Positions 8,505 through 17,383 of a stretch of 64,000 nucleotides of DNA are shown in pieces. A program made the translations under genes and the position numbers. The notes below the pieces were generated by a model, which searched no databases, had not been told where the DNA came from, and worked only from the letters and a program-made list of their open reading frames with translations. The first letter of the stretch is position 1, and each line of letters starts with the position of its first letter. Source of the stretch: UBA7957 sp965222695 (GTDB lineage Bacteria; Pseudomonadota; Gammaproteobacteria; Granulosicoccales; Granulosicoccaceae); NCBI GenBank assembly GCA_965222695.1, contig OZ244967.1, positions 434,001 through 498,000 on the forward strand. Direction: 5' to 3'.

Positions 8505-11321
8505 CTACATGAGTTGTTTCCAAAATACACGCTTGACAGTTTGAGGGGAGTTACCGACTTTTTCCTTGCCCACGTAGATTTCAACGGCGTCTTTATTGGG
8601 GGGGAAAGCTAAAATAGGCGAGCTGGGTATTCCGAGCGTGCCGATTTCAGTCGATCGGTGATTTTTCGTTAGAGCCGATTCGTCTATAGGCGCATCGGAG
8701 GAGGGAGTTGCATCGGACAGGTTTATCACATAATAGCGGGATGTACTGCTTGTTACAGTGCACCCGGTGCTATCGGTGCTGACAGCCGGTTCGTAGCTGG
8801 TAAATCTTAGTTTGTTTTCATAGATGATAGGCGGGCTCAGGCTTTTTTCTCCTGGCTTGAGTTTGAGTTTCCAGCCGTTTTTCGTTGCCAGCGCCGCTCG
8901 TTCAGCCGTCTTGTCGCTCCCTTCCATCACTAAATTATCAGTGGCATCGTACAAATCCGTAAGGCTCAATGCATTGTTCAGCGGTGAATCTACCGGATCT
9001 CGGATCATCAGCATCCAGTCCTGGGTAGATGTGTTCAGAGGGTCGGTGCGATTCCCCGATCCCAGTGTTATAGCCAGGTATTTCTGACCTTGTTGCCTCA
9101 TCAGTGCGACGGCGGGAGGATAGAAGAACTGGCGTCGTGCCGAGGAGCCAAAGTCAGCGATTTTCGTCACCGAGGGGGCATTGTCAAAATTGACGGTGGG
9201 TTGACCGCTTGCATTATTGGATTCGGAAAATGCGACACGCCAGACTTGCCCGCCCATATCACCGAAATAGAGACGGTCCGCATAGCCGTTACCGTTTGTG
9301 TCTATAACGGAAATATCCGACGCAATACTGTAGATCATGCTCGCGGAATTGTAGTGCGCGGCACCGGCGCCTACCGACCAGAGTAAATTTCCAGTATCCG
9401 CTTCAATGACATAAACTCTGTTACCGCTGCCCGCTGAGCGAGCCGTTTTCGTATCTTCCGTGACATCGTACCCTCCACCGACGATCAGGACTTTTTTTGC
9501 GGGGCCGTCTTTCACGGTGGTCAGTATCATTTTTGACCAGGTTTGCGCCATTTCCAAATAGCCTGATGTGACGCCCCCGAAGATCTGCCATTTCAGTATA
9601 GGTGAAGCGGGGTTGCTGACATCCAACGCGTAGTAGTTTTGTCCGCCGCGGCGCATGCCGAAAAACAATAATACCTTTTCACCGTTATTGACGAGATTGT
9701 CATCGTTGCTGTCCTCATGCCAGCGCGTGATCGTACCGTCGAGGCCGTAGATGTGGTCGCCGGCTGTCGGAGAAGCGCTTAGAAGCGGTAAGTTGACCAA
9801 GAGTTCTTTGGGCATAAAAGCCCACAGTTCATCTCCGCCGGAATGTACACCTGTCGTTGTCGGAACAGTGGCATCGATGGCGTGGAGTAAGCCCTGATTG
9901 GTCATACCGTAGACGACCGTCTTAGTCGCGTAGCGAACGACCACGGGCTTGGTGTGCAGCGGATCGCCCATCGGCGCTGTTTGTAGCCAGTCCAGGGCAT
10001 TTACCCTCTCTGCATCGCTTCCCGCACCCAGCATGGCGTTTGAGATATTGGAATTTGTACTATCCAGAGCGTTGCCGGGTATGTTCAGATCAGGGCTTGC
10101 AGCGACAGAGGTGTAAAGTGATCTTGCGGCACTCATCTGCTCATTGGCACCCCCCGATTCTGTGTCGTTGCCATCGGCTGAAGCCGACCAAAAACTTTGG
10201 GCGGTATCGGTAAACACAGCTCCATCGGCAGTAGTAATTACAGCATCATTTCCATTGGTGTCCTCCAGACCCGAATCACCAAAAAAATAGCCTTTGATAT
10301 TTCCGTTCCAGGCGCGGTTTGAGGAGGGTTTGAATAAAGAGAGGTAAGCGCGATTGTCTGTCGACCAATTACTTGCCGAACTGATATCGACTGATATTTC
10401 AGCGTAGGATTCCGATTCTATGTCGGGAGGGACATAGGACTCGGCAATCACTTTATCGATAAGATCGACAATGCCGGTCGTGTCGCTGGGACTGAAATTT
10501 CCCTCGACGTAACGTCTGGGCGTCGCTGCGGCGCCGTCCGGATCGTTGGTGTTGAATTCTACCGTACCGGAAAAATCCCCCCCGACCGAGGCGATTGCCG
10601 CCGCCGCCTCGCTTGCACTGGGCGCATAGGGAACGTGCAGAATGGTAAACTGCGCTTTCAAGCCACCGGGTAAAACGCTCCCGTCTTTAAGCGCGTCATA
10701 TTCGCCGAACATGGGATAGACCGAAGCCGGTATGTGGTCAGTACCTTCAGCAACCAACGATGAACAACAGCTGCCGGTAATATCCCGGCCGGCGTCAGAA
10801 AACAAGACAAATTGCACGTTTTCGGCGTCGGTGATATCCAACGCATTGCCGGAATCGTATACATCATCCAGGCGCATCCTCGATAATATGGCCGGTATAT
10901 GGTCTTCTGTATAGGAAGATTGCACCGTACCACCTGTTCCGTAGGCCCGATTCCAGCCTGTTGCGGCTGTCTTATCGTTGGTAAAGGGAACCGTAACATG
11001 ATAATCATGAATCGGCGGAATCGCTATGCCGTCAGTCCCAAACTGTACCACAGCGACCTTCGCTTCCGGCATGCTGTTGAGCACTCTCTCGATGGTGGCA
11101 TTGATGGTGTCCCGGCTCTGATTGAATTCAATTTCGGACATGGAGCCGGAGTTGTCAACAATAAAGACAAATCTGTAACTGGGTACGGATCCGCAGGATT
11201 TTTGTTTATAGCTGTCGATATCGTCCGCAAAAAGGCTAGCGGGCTGAACGATTAAGAATACAAGTGCGAGCTTGAAAGCGTGCAGACAGGCGGAACTCAA
11301 TCCGGTAAAAAATACCTGCAT
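8505..11321 (-). CDS. pilY1: PilY1/PilC-like type IV pilus tip protein
   Basis: About 938 residues. A signal peptide (ending PASLFADD) precedes an N-terminal von Willebrand A region with the MIDAS motif DNSGSMS near residue 57. The C-terminal half is the PilY1 beta-propeller (GDPLHTKPVVVRY, LLHAIDA, ELWAFMPKELL, LFFGMRRGGQNYYALDV, YFGDMGGQVWRV). It contains a Ca-binding-like loop DTNGNGYAD. PilY1 proteins ride at the pilus tip, act in adhesion and surface sensing, and control pilus retraction with calcium. ATG 11321 is preferred over TTG 11330 because GGGA lies 10 bases before it. No minor-pilin genes are next to it, so it is an orphan here. Confidence 0.9.
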   Translation of the reverse strand: MQVFFTGLSSACLHAFKLALVFLIVQPASLFADDIDSYKQKSCGSVPSYRFVFIVDNSGSMSEIEFNQSRDTINATIERVLNSMPEAKVAVVQFGTDGIAIPPIHDYHVTVPFTNDKTAATGWNRAYGTGGTVQSSYTEDHIPAILSRMRLDDVYDSGNALDITDAENVQFVLFSDAGRDITGSCCSSLVAEGTDHIPASVYPMFGEYDALKDGSVLPGGLKAQFTILHVPYAPSASEAAAAIASVGGDFSGTVEFNTNDPDGAAATPRRYVEGNFSPSDTTGIVDLIDKVIAESYVPPDIESESYAEISVDISSASNWSTDNRAYLSLFKPSSNRAWNGNIKGYFFGDSGLEDTNGNDAVITTADGAVFTDTAQSFWSASADGNDTESGGANEQMSAARSLYTSVAASPDLNIPGNALDSTNSNISNAMLGAGSDAERVNALDWLQTAPMGDPLHTKPVVVRYATKTVVYGMTNQGLLHAIDATVPTTTGVHSGGDELWAFMPKELLVNLPLLSASPTAGDHIYGLDGTITRWHEDSNDDNLVNNGEKVLLFFGMRRGGQNYYALDVSNPASPILKWQIFGGVTSGYLEMAQTWSKMILTTVKDGPAKKVLIVGGGYDVTEDTKTARSAGSGNRVYVIEADTGNLLWSVGAGAAHYNSASMIYSIASDISVIDTNGNGYADRLYFGDMGGQVWRVAFSESNNASGQPTVNFDNAPSVTKIADFGSSARRQFFYPPAVALMRQQGQKYLAITLGSGNRTDPLNTSTQDWMLMIRDPVDSPLNNALSLTDLYDATDNLVMEGSDKTAERAALATKNGWKLKLKPGEKSLSPPIIYENKLRFTSYEPAVSTDSTGCTVTSSTSRYYVINLSDATPSSDAPIDESALTKNHRSTEIGTLGIPSSPILAFPPNKDAVEIYVGKEKVGNSPQTVKRVFWKQLM

Positions 11322-11689
11322 TTCAATCAATTTCCCAGTGCGTCACAACAAATAAATCAATACAGCAGTCAGTCCAAGGACATGTTTTTCTTTCCCTTAT
11401 AGAGGTGATTTATCGGCTATGACGTGGATTTTTTGAATAAAGGCTTTTCGGAAACTGGCGATTGTCGATTCGGGTGCACCTTATTGCAATCGCGCCAATG
11501 CAACCCAGGACTAGGCTGTGAAGCGATCACTGCGGCTATAGATGCGGGAAACCTGAATGTTTACAAGTAATTAGAATTAATTGAGGATTCTGTCAGGGTG
11601 TTCATTTCACTGAATCTCCCCTTGGTAACTCTAATATGTAGCTTTTTGCAACGATTGTTGGCGGATGGCGTAAAGGTTTGTGGCTCGCC
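11322..11689. other. intergenic region between pilY1 and pdxA
   Basis: 368 bases without a convincing gene. The pilY1 promoter should lie here because pdxA ends at 11690 on the same strand, but I see no strong -35/-10 pair. A short imperfect inverted repeat GATTC...GAATC occurs near 11586-11616. No terminator with a T-run was recognised after pdxA. Confidence 0.5.
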
Positions 11690-12676
11690 TTATTTTTCCG
11701 CGTCTGAAAGTTCCACAGCTGATTGAAGCGCCGCTCTGAGGCTGCCCGGATCGATATTGCCGCTGCCGGCCAGTTCCAGAGCTGTACCATGATCCACGGA
11801 AGTTCGAACGATCGGCAGTCCGAGGGTGATATTTACCGACTTGCCAAAGCCCGCATACTTCAAGACCGGTAACCCCTGGTCATGATACATCGCCAGTACC
11901 GCATCCGCAGTCGCAAGGTGCTGCGGTGTGAATAAGGTATCCGCCGGGAGGGGGCCGATAAGCCGTAAGCCCGATCGGTTCAGTTCCTTAATCACGGGGA
12001 TGAGGATCTCGATTTCCTCCCGCCCCATATGACCGCCTTCGCCGGCGTGGGGGTTCAGTCCGCAAACAAGAATTTCAGGCTGATCCAGATTGAATTTTTC
12101 CCGTAATTCCTTGTCCAGTATGCCAATCACTTTGTGCAGCAGGGGTTTGGTAATGGATTGTGCGACTCTGGACAGGGGCAGGTGCGTGGTCGCTAAAGCG
12201 ACGCGAAAATCTCCGGCGGCCAACATCATAAGCGGATAGGACTGAGTCTTTCGGGCCAGATATTCCGTGTGGCCGGAAAATTTGATACCCGCATCATTGA
12301 TTACACCTTTGTGAACAGGACCGGTGCACATAGCGTGAAAGATTCCAGAAAGACAACCCTGTACCGCGAAATCGAGTTGTCTTAAGACATAACTTGCGTT
12401 ATCGGGATTCGGTACGCCGGCTTCGACGCTTACCGCCAGATCCATGCCGGCCAGTATGATTTCATTTTTTTTTGCCGGTTTCCGGTCATCGACAGAAAAC
12501 GGGCGTATCTTGAGTCTTGAATTGAGTTGTTCGGCACGTGACCGTAACAGCGATTCGTTTCCGGCCGTAATAATCTGGGTATTTTCCAACGGACGGCGCG
12601 CCACCATAATGGCCAGATCCGGCCCGATACCGGCAGGTTCTCCGCTGGTTAATACGACTCTGCGCGGCCTGGTCAT
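11690..12676 (-). CDS. pdxA: 4-hydroxythreonine-4-phosphate dehydrogenase
   Basis: 328 residues from the ATG at 12676, which overlaps the surA stop (TAATG). A longer open frame upstream adds 18 residues that do not look like PdxA. The enzyme oxidises 4-phosphohydroxy-L-threonine in the DXP-dependent pyridoxal phosphate pathway. Motifs: TSGEPAGIGPDL at the N-terminus, SGHTEYLA, the metal-binding His residues in ATTHLPLS and GLNPHAGEGG, and the MYHDQGLPVLK signature near residue 250. It follows surA as in E. coli, but its usual next neighbour rsmA is displaced. Confidence 0.95.
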   Translation of the reverse strand: MTRPRRVVLTSGEPAGIGPDLAIMVARRPLENTQIITAGNESLLRSRAEQLNSRLKIRPFSVDDRKPAKKNEIILAGMDLAVSVEAGVPNPDNASYVLRQLDFAVQGCLSGIFHAMCTGPVHKGVINDAGIKFSGHTEYLARKTQSYPLMMLAAGDFRVALATTHLPLSRVAQSITKPLLHKVIGILDKELREKFNLDQPEILVCGLNPHAGEGGHMGREEIEILIPVIKELNRSGLRLIGPLPADTLFTPQHLATADAVLAMYHDQGLPVLKYAGFGKSVNITLGLPIVRTSVDHGTALELAGSGNIDPGSLRAALQSAVELSDAEK

Positions 12677-13962
12677 TAACCTGCTTTTCTGATTTCTACA
12701 TAAGCTTCGCTGCGCAGGCGCCGCAGCCAAAGATCGTATTCGGTGTCCGCGCGGGTTTTACGAAGCGTGTTTTCCGCCTCTGAACGCCGGCTTTCAATGG
12801 TTGGATTATAATTTCGCCGTTCCAGGGGTTCTACAATATGCCAACCGAAACTGGTGCGGAACGGTTCGCTGATCTGGCCGAGCGGCGTGTTCGCAGCGAC
12901 TTTTTCAAACTCCGACACCATTTCTCCCGGTCTGTACCAAGGAAGCTCGCCCCCGCTTGCCGCACTGCTTTTGTCTTCGGAAAGGGATTTTGCCAATTCG
13001 GAAAAGGATTCACCTTCAATGATTCGCTGCCGGATTTGTTGCAGTTTAGCGCGGCTTGCATCATCGTTACCGGAGTCGGAATCTTTCAGCAGAATATGCC
13101 TGGTGCGTGTCTCGGTCGCTATAAAAGTCTCAGCGTCCTTGATTTGCTGTACTTTCAACAGATGAAACCCATTCGGGCTTCGCAGAGGAGGTGTGATTTG
13201 CCCTGGGCCGAGCGTTTCTATGGCTTCTGCAAAGAGTTCCGGCAGTTCCTGCGATCGCCGCCAGCCGATCGAGCCGCCATCCAAGGCTCTTGCGCCGTCA
13301 GAATGAGTCGCGGCAAGCTGGGCGAAATCTTCCCCGGCATCCAATGCGGTTTGGATTTCCGTAATTTTCGTTCTCGCCTGTTGAATTTGCTCGGCGTTCG
13401 CACCTTCGGGTACGCCGATTAAAATGTGTTGCAGTTTGTAATTGGACCGCTGGATCTGATCGTCTTCATTGCGTTTTAAATAAGCATCGATTTCGCGCGG
13501 AGAGACAGTCACTTTCGAATCGATTTCTCGATTCCTCAAACGGGAGATCGTCAATTCCTCACGAATATTATTGCGGAACACCTGGTAGTCTATGCCTTCC
13601 CGGCGCAGTACCTGACGAAAGGCGGATAAATCCATGTTATTGTTTCGCGCAATTGAGGTGATCGTCCTGTTCAGTGTGTCTTCATCCACGGTGATCCCCA
13701 AGGCATCGGCGCGCTGCAGCTGCACCTTGTTTTGAATCAGGCGTTCCAGAATCCTTTGCAGCAAGACTTCCTGGCGCGGCAGGCGTTGACCGGATTCAGC
13801 GGCCTGGCGTTGCAGCGATACCGTCTCACGATCGAGTTCACTCTGCAAAATCACGTCATTATTGACCACAGCGACGATGCGGTCGATAAGTACTTCGTCC
13901 GCCATTGGCTTTTGGCCGAACGATAACAGCAAAAAAGCAGCGGTAGTAAGGATTATTTTCAT
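12676..13962 (-). CDS. surA: periplasmic chaperone / peptidyl-prolyl isomerase SurA
   Basis: 428 residues with a signal peptide ending near PMADE. Layout: N-terminal chaperone domain (residues ~22-165), a first parvulin domain (~170-275, with LQHILIG and GGSIGWR), a second parvulin domain (~285-385, RTRHILLK and GGELPWY), and a C-terminal helix. SurA delivers outer-membrane beta-barrel proteins, LptD above all, to the BAM complex. The gene overlaps lptD by four bases and pdxA by one, so the three are tightly coupled. Confidence 0.96.
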   Translation of the reverse strand: MKIILTTAAFLLLSFGQKPMADEVLIDRIVAVVNNDVILQSELDRETVSLQRQAAESGQRLPRQEVLLQRILERLIQNKVQLQRADALGITVDEDTLNRTITSIARNNNMDLSAFRQVLRREGIDYQVFRNNIREELTISRLRNREIDSKVTVSPREIDAYLKRNEDDQIQRSNYKLQHILIGVPEGANAEQIQQARTKITEIQTALDAGEDFAQLAATHSDGARALDGGSIGWRRSQELPELFAEAIETLGPGQITPPLRSPNGFHLLKVQQIKDAETFIATETRTRHILLKDSDSGNDDASRAKLQQIRQRIIEGESFSELAKSLSEDKSSAASGGELPWYRPGEMVSEFEKVAANTPLGQISEPFRTSFGWHIVEPLERRNYNPTIESRRSEAENTLRKTRADTEYDLWLRRLRSEAYVEIRKAG

Positions 13963-16196
13963 CTGTATTTATCCGAATAGCCGAGCACCCCGCTGGCCAG
14001 CAGTTCACCGACATTATCGCCGACCGGTGCCAATCCTTTGAGAATCAACTCGACAAAATAGTTCGTTTCATGATCCAGCCCGTTATCCGAAATATAACGG
14101 CGCGTCGCAAAACGAAATGCCCAGCAACAACTTTCATATTCCAGGCCCACCGTGGTTTCTATACTCTTATTGCTATCGAGGGAGTAGTTCCATCGCCCGC
14201 TGGCTTTCCAGCGTTTGCTTATGGGCCAGAAGGCGGAGAAATCCACCTGCTCGGTTTTGTCCTTAATGCGACGGTGAGCCATGTTGAAAAGCTGGCTTTC
14301 ATTCGCTCTGTAGCTGAACTGAACCGAGCTTCGTATCGTGTTCGAAGTATAAGGGTCCCACTGAATATTTGACTTTACAACCCAGTCATTTTTCAGCTCG
14401 GCGGAGACTTCCCCGACTATATCGGAACTGCCGCGCCTCTCGGGCGGGAGATCCTCCAGAAAAACGCGCCGGTCGTCGAAATAGATAATCTGACCGATAC
14501 TGGCACGCAGCTGTTCGCGGCCGCTTGGCCCATCGATAAACCGTGTGGTAATCGCGGTGGACAATTGATTGGCATCAGCGATTCGGTCCGCTCCGGAGAA
14601 GCGATTTTCACGGAATAGCTGGGAGATATTGAAATCCAGTTCGCCACTGTCAAAGACCGGAATATCATTTTGATTTTTAAAGGGCGTGTGCAGATAAAAA
14701 ATCCTGGGCTCAAATGTTTGAACCGATCCTTTTGAACCGATCCTCCGATCGAAAAACAGACCTCCGTCCAGGGAACCGTAAGGCAGGCTGCGCTCGATAC
14801 TGGATTCACTGACTTCTTCATTATCAGTGGATGAAATATTTTGCAACTGGTAGTTGGTAAAATGCCAGCCGGCAGTAGGTGTAAAAAACCAAAAGTCGCT
14901 GTTTAGGGGGAGCGACAGGCTGGGATTGACATTAACCCTTGAACCGGTGACCGAATCCTCCCGATCAAAGTAAACGGCCTCCGACCTTAATCCCGCTTTC
15001 ACACCGTAGCGCGCCACCGGCAGTGATGCGTTCCAGCTGATTTGAGGTAATCGCAGATAAGGTCTTTTCGCCGCCGGTATTTCCTTGTCAACCGTCTGGT
15101 AGCTCTGCAGCCGTACCAGAAAATCATTGACTCTGTCGCGAAAACGGATTTCGGCACGGCGATCCAGATGAGTAATGCTGGCAATGTTGAGACTGTCTCC
15201 GAAATCATTGAAGTAATCCTTATCGGTGACAAAACTGGCGTCGATCAGTGTGAGCCACCGTTCGGTCAGATTCCCTCTGTGCCGGAATCGAGTAAATCGC
15301 CGGAGATCGCCTGAGTCTTTATCGTTCAGATACTCGGTATTCAGACGCCAGTCACCGACAGGGTTTTTATAACGGAATTCTCCCTGAATCTGTGTTCCCC
15401 AGATCGACATATAACGCGGTGTTATGGTGGCATCCAGATTCGGTGCAATATTCCAATACCATGGAATCAAGAGTTCAAATCCCGTATTGTCTGCCTGCCT
15501 GAAACTCGGCGCCAGAAAACCGGTTTTGCGTTTATCGTTAATGGGAAAACTGAATGCGGGAGCGTACAAAATGGGAACTCCACGGAACCGTAGCGTAATG
15601 TTTTTCGCCGTTCCTATACCTTCAACGGAATCCAGACGGATTTTACTCGCTTTGATATTCCACGCCTCCTCCCCTGGCGGGCAGGTTGAGTAGGTTGCGT
15701 CCCACAGTTTAACTCTGGCTTTTTTATCCCTGACCAGCTTTGATGCCCGCCCCTGAGCGATCCGGCCATCCAACGTCAGCACGTAGCTCGATTCGCCCGA
15801 TCTGAATGTATTGTTATTGATGTCTACTGTCGCTTCCTTGCTTTGCAATTTAAAATCCGGCGTTGAGTAACTCAGTTCACCGTCTATGGTAACCATCCCG
15901 GTATTCTTGTCGTATTGTGCATTGTCGGCACGGATCTGCCTGTCCTGGTAATTGATCAGGGTTGAGCCGTCCAGCATCACTTTGCCGTCATCCGCCCGCA
16001 CAGCGTCTGCACTGGCATCGACCGAGTTGTCGACCGGGATTCGCTCTGTCATAGGCTGGCCTGGACCGGTTATAAAGCCCGGACAAAGCGGATCCGCCGC
16101 AAAAGTGATTGATGGCAGCCCAGCACATAGAGAAAACAGGATCATCGGAAACGGTTGTTTCCTGATCCTGTTGAAGAGGTGTATTCGATTGTTCAA
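13959..16196 (-). CDS. lptD: LPS-assembly outer-membrane protein LptD
   Basis: 745 residues. The signal peptide is about 33 residues long (ends ITFA). An OstA-like periplasmic beta-jellyroll (residues ~60-160) is followed by a long beta-barrel. LptD with LptE inserts lipopolysaccharide into the outer leaflet. Cysteines needed for the inter-domain disulfides are visible: one at the mature N-terminus (PLCPG), one in STCPPGE, and the adjacent pair in SCCWAF near the C-terminus. The best start is TTG at 16196 with AAGG a few bases before; no ATG gives a signal peptide. Confidence 0.94.
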   Translation of the reverse strand: MNNRIHLFNRIRKQPFPMILFSLCAGLPSITFAADPLCPGFITGPGQPMTERIPVDNSVDASADAVRADDGKVMLDGSTLINYQDRQIRADNAQYDKNTGMVTIDGELSYSTPDFKLQSKEATVDINNNTFRSGESSYVLTLDGRIAQGRASKLVRDKKARVKLWDATYSTCPPGEEAWNIKASKIRLDSVEGIGTAKNITLRFRGVPILYAPAFSFPINDKRKTGFLAPSFRQADNTGFELLIPWYWNIAPNLDATITPRYMSIWGTQIQGEFRYKNPVGDWRLNTEYLNDKDSGDLRRFTRFRHRGNLTERWLTLIDASFVTDKDYFNDFGDSLNIASITHLDRRAEIRFRDRVNDFLVRLQSYQTVDKEIPAAKRPYLRLPQISWNASLPVARYGVKAGLRSEAVYFDREDSVTGSRVNVNPSLSLPLNSDFWFFTPTAGWHFTNYQLQNISSTDNEEVSESSIERSLPYGSLDGGLFFDRRIGSKGSVQTFEPRIFYLHTPFKNQNDIPVFDSGELDFNISQLFRENRFSGADRIADANQLSTAITTRFIDGPSGREQLRASIGQIIYFDDRRVFLEDLPPERRGSSDIVGEVSAELKNDWVVKSNIQWDPYTSNTIRSSVQFSYRANESQLFNMAHRRIKDKTEQVDFSAFWPISKRWKASGRWNYSLDSNKSIETTVGLEYESCCWAFRFATRRYISDNGLDHETNYFVELILKGLAPVGDNVGELLASGVLGYSDKYR

Positions 16197-16520
16197 GTGC
16201 CTTGTAATTCGCCGGACAAAAAATGCTAAAGGATAGCGGTGTTTGTGAACAAACTGAAGTATCAGTCAGTCACTCACCTGAAACTTTTCAACACGCACTA
16301 TTATAGTTTGTTATATCCATAGCTGAATCGTCGATTTGCTTTTTATCAGCCGCAGTTTTCGAGCCGGGAAGTTCTTACCGCTTGCGCTGCAGAAATATTT
16401 TCACCGGACTGTTATAATTCGGCGCCGCAATGGCGAATCAGCCTCACGGCCAAAGATACCGGGAACTTGTTCAGAGGTTCCCCGGGTATTGGCGAATTCC
16501 CTGTATGAAGAAGGTTCACG
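16197..16520. promoter_or_regulatory. divergent promoter region of lptD and ung
   Basis: 324 bases between divergent genes. On the plus strand an extended -10 (TGT then TATAAT, 16410-16418) lies about 100 bases before ung. On the minus strand a TATAAT box at 16300-16305 could serve lptD, without a good -35. Short open frames in this stretch have no family character. Confidence 0.4.
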
Positions 16521-17231
16521 GTGTCCGAACGACAAAATACCACTATCAAACTTGAAGCGAGCTGGAAACAACGCTTGGTTGATGAATTCGAACAACCCTA
16601 TATGACGAAACTACGGGAATATCTTGCCAGCCGGAAAAAGCGCGGAATTCACATATTCCCGCATTCGGCATACTGGTTCCGGGCATTCGACTTAACGCCC
16701 TTTGAGCAGGTTAAGGTGGTGCTTATAGGCCAGGATCCCTACCACGGTTACGGGCAGGCTCACGGTTTATGTTTTTCAGTCTCACCGGGCATAGCGCTAC
16801 CGCCATCGCTGCAAAATATTTTTAAGGAACTGGAAAGCGATACCGGATTCGTCTGGCCCTCGCATGGTTGTTTGATTCCCTGGGCAGAGCAAGGTGTCTT
16901 CTTACTCAACAGTGTCTTAACAGTCGAGCAGGGACAGGCGGCCTCACATCAGGGTAGGGGGTGGGAGCAGTTTACCGATCGTGTCATTGCGCTTCTGAGC
17001 GAGGAGCGTGAAGACCTGGTGTTTTTATTATGGGGAAGTTACGCACAGAAAAAAGGCCAGTTTATTGATCGAAGAAAACACCGGGTGCTGACGGCTCCGC
17101 ACCCCTCGCCATTGTCGGCACATAGAGGATTTCTGGGTTGCAAACATTTTTCCCAGGCCAATTCCTTTCTTCAGGATCATGGGCAATCTGAAATCGACTG
17201 GCAATTACCCTCATCGTTTGAAGAGGAGTGA
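16521..17231 (+). CDS. ung: uracil-DNA glycosylase, family 1
   Basis: 236 residues; the start is GTG at 16521. It removes uracil from DNA at the start of base-excision repair. The catalytic water-activating motif GQDPYHG (residues ~72-78) and the DNA-intercalation/His motif HPSPLSAHRGF (~193-203) are both intact, as is the FLLNSVLTVE uracil-pocket strand with its Asn. It stands alone, with its own probable promoter, between the lptD cluster and the mrdA operon. Confidence 0.96.
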   Translation: MSERQNTTIKLEASWKQRLVDEFEQPYMTKLREYLASRKKRGIHIFPHSAYWFRAFDLTPFEQVKVVLIGQDPYHGYGQAHGLCFSVSPGIALPPSLQNIFKELESDTGFVWPSHGCLIPWAEQGVFLLNSVLTVEQGQAASHQGRGWEQFTDRVIALLSEEREDLVFLLWGSYAQKKGQFIDRRKHRVLTAPHPSPLSAHRGFLGCKHFSQANSFLQDHGQSEIDWQLPSSFEEE

Positions 17232-17383
17232 AAGCTGTTACGATGAATCCGGTGTGGACGCAAAGGTGATTGCGGTCGCGATTGATAAACCTACGCCGCT
17301 TTCATCTCCTTTTATCCTCCAACGCTCATATGCCGGATTGCGGCGTTTTCTGTAAAGTGTTTTACTCTTAGCGGTCGCAAAAG

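Noticed and set aside
12677..12730. Longer N-terminus for pdxA
   Set aside because: The extra 18 residues lie within surA, do not resemble PdxA, and the ATG at 12676 gives the expected length with TAATG coupling.
16336..16605. Open frames on both strands around the ung start
   Set aside because: They overlap ung and its promoter and show no family signal.
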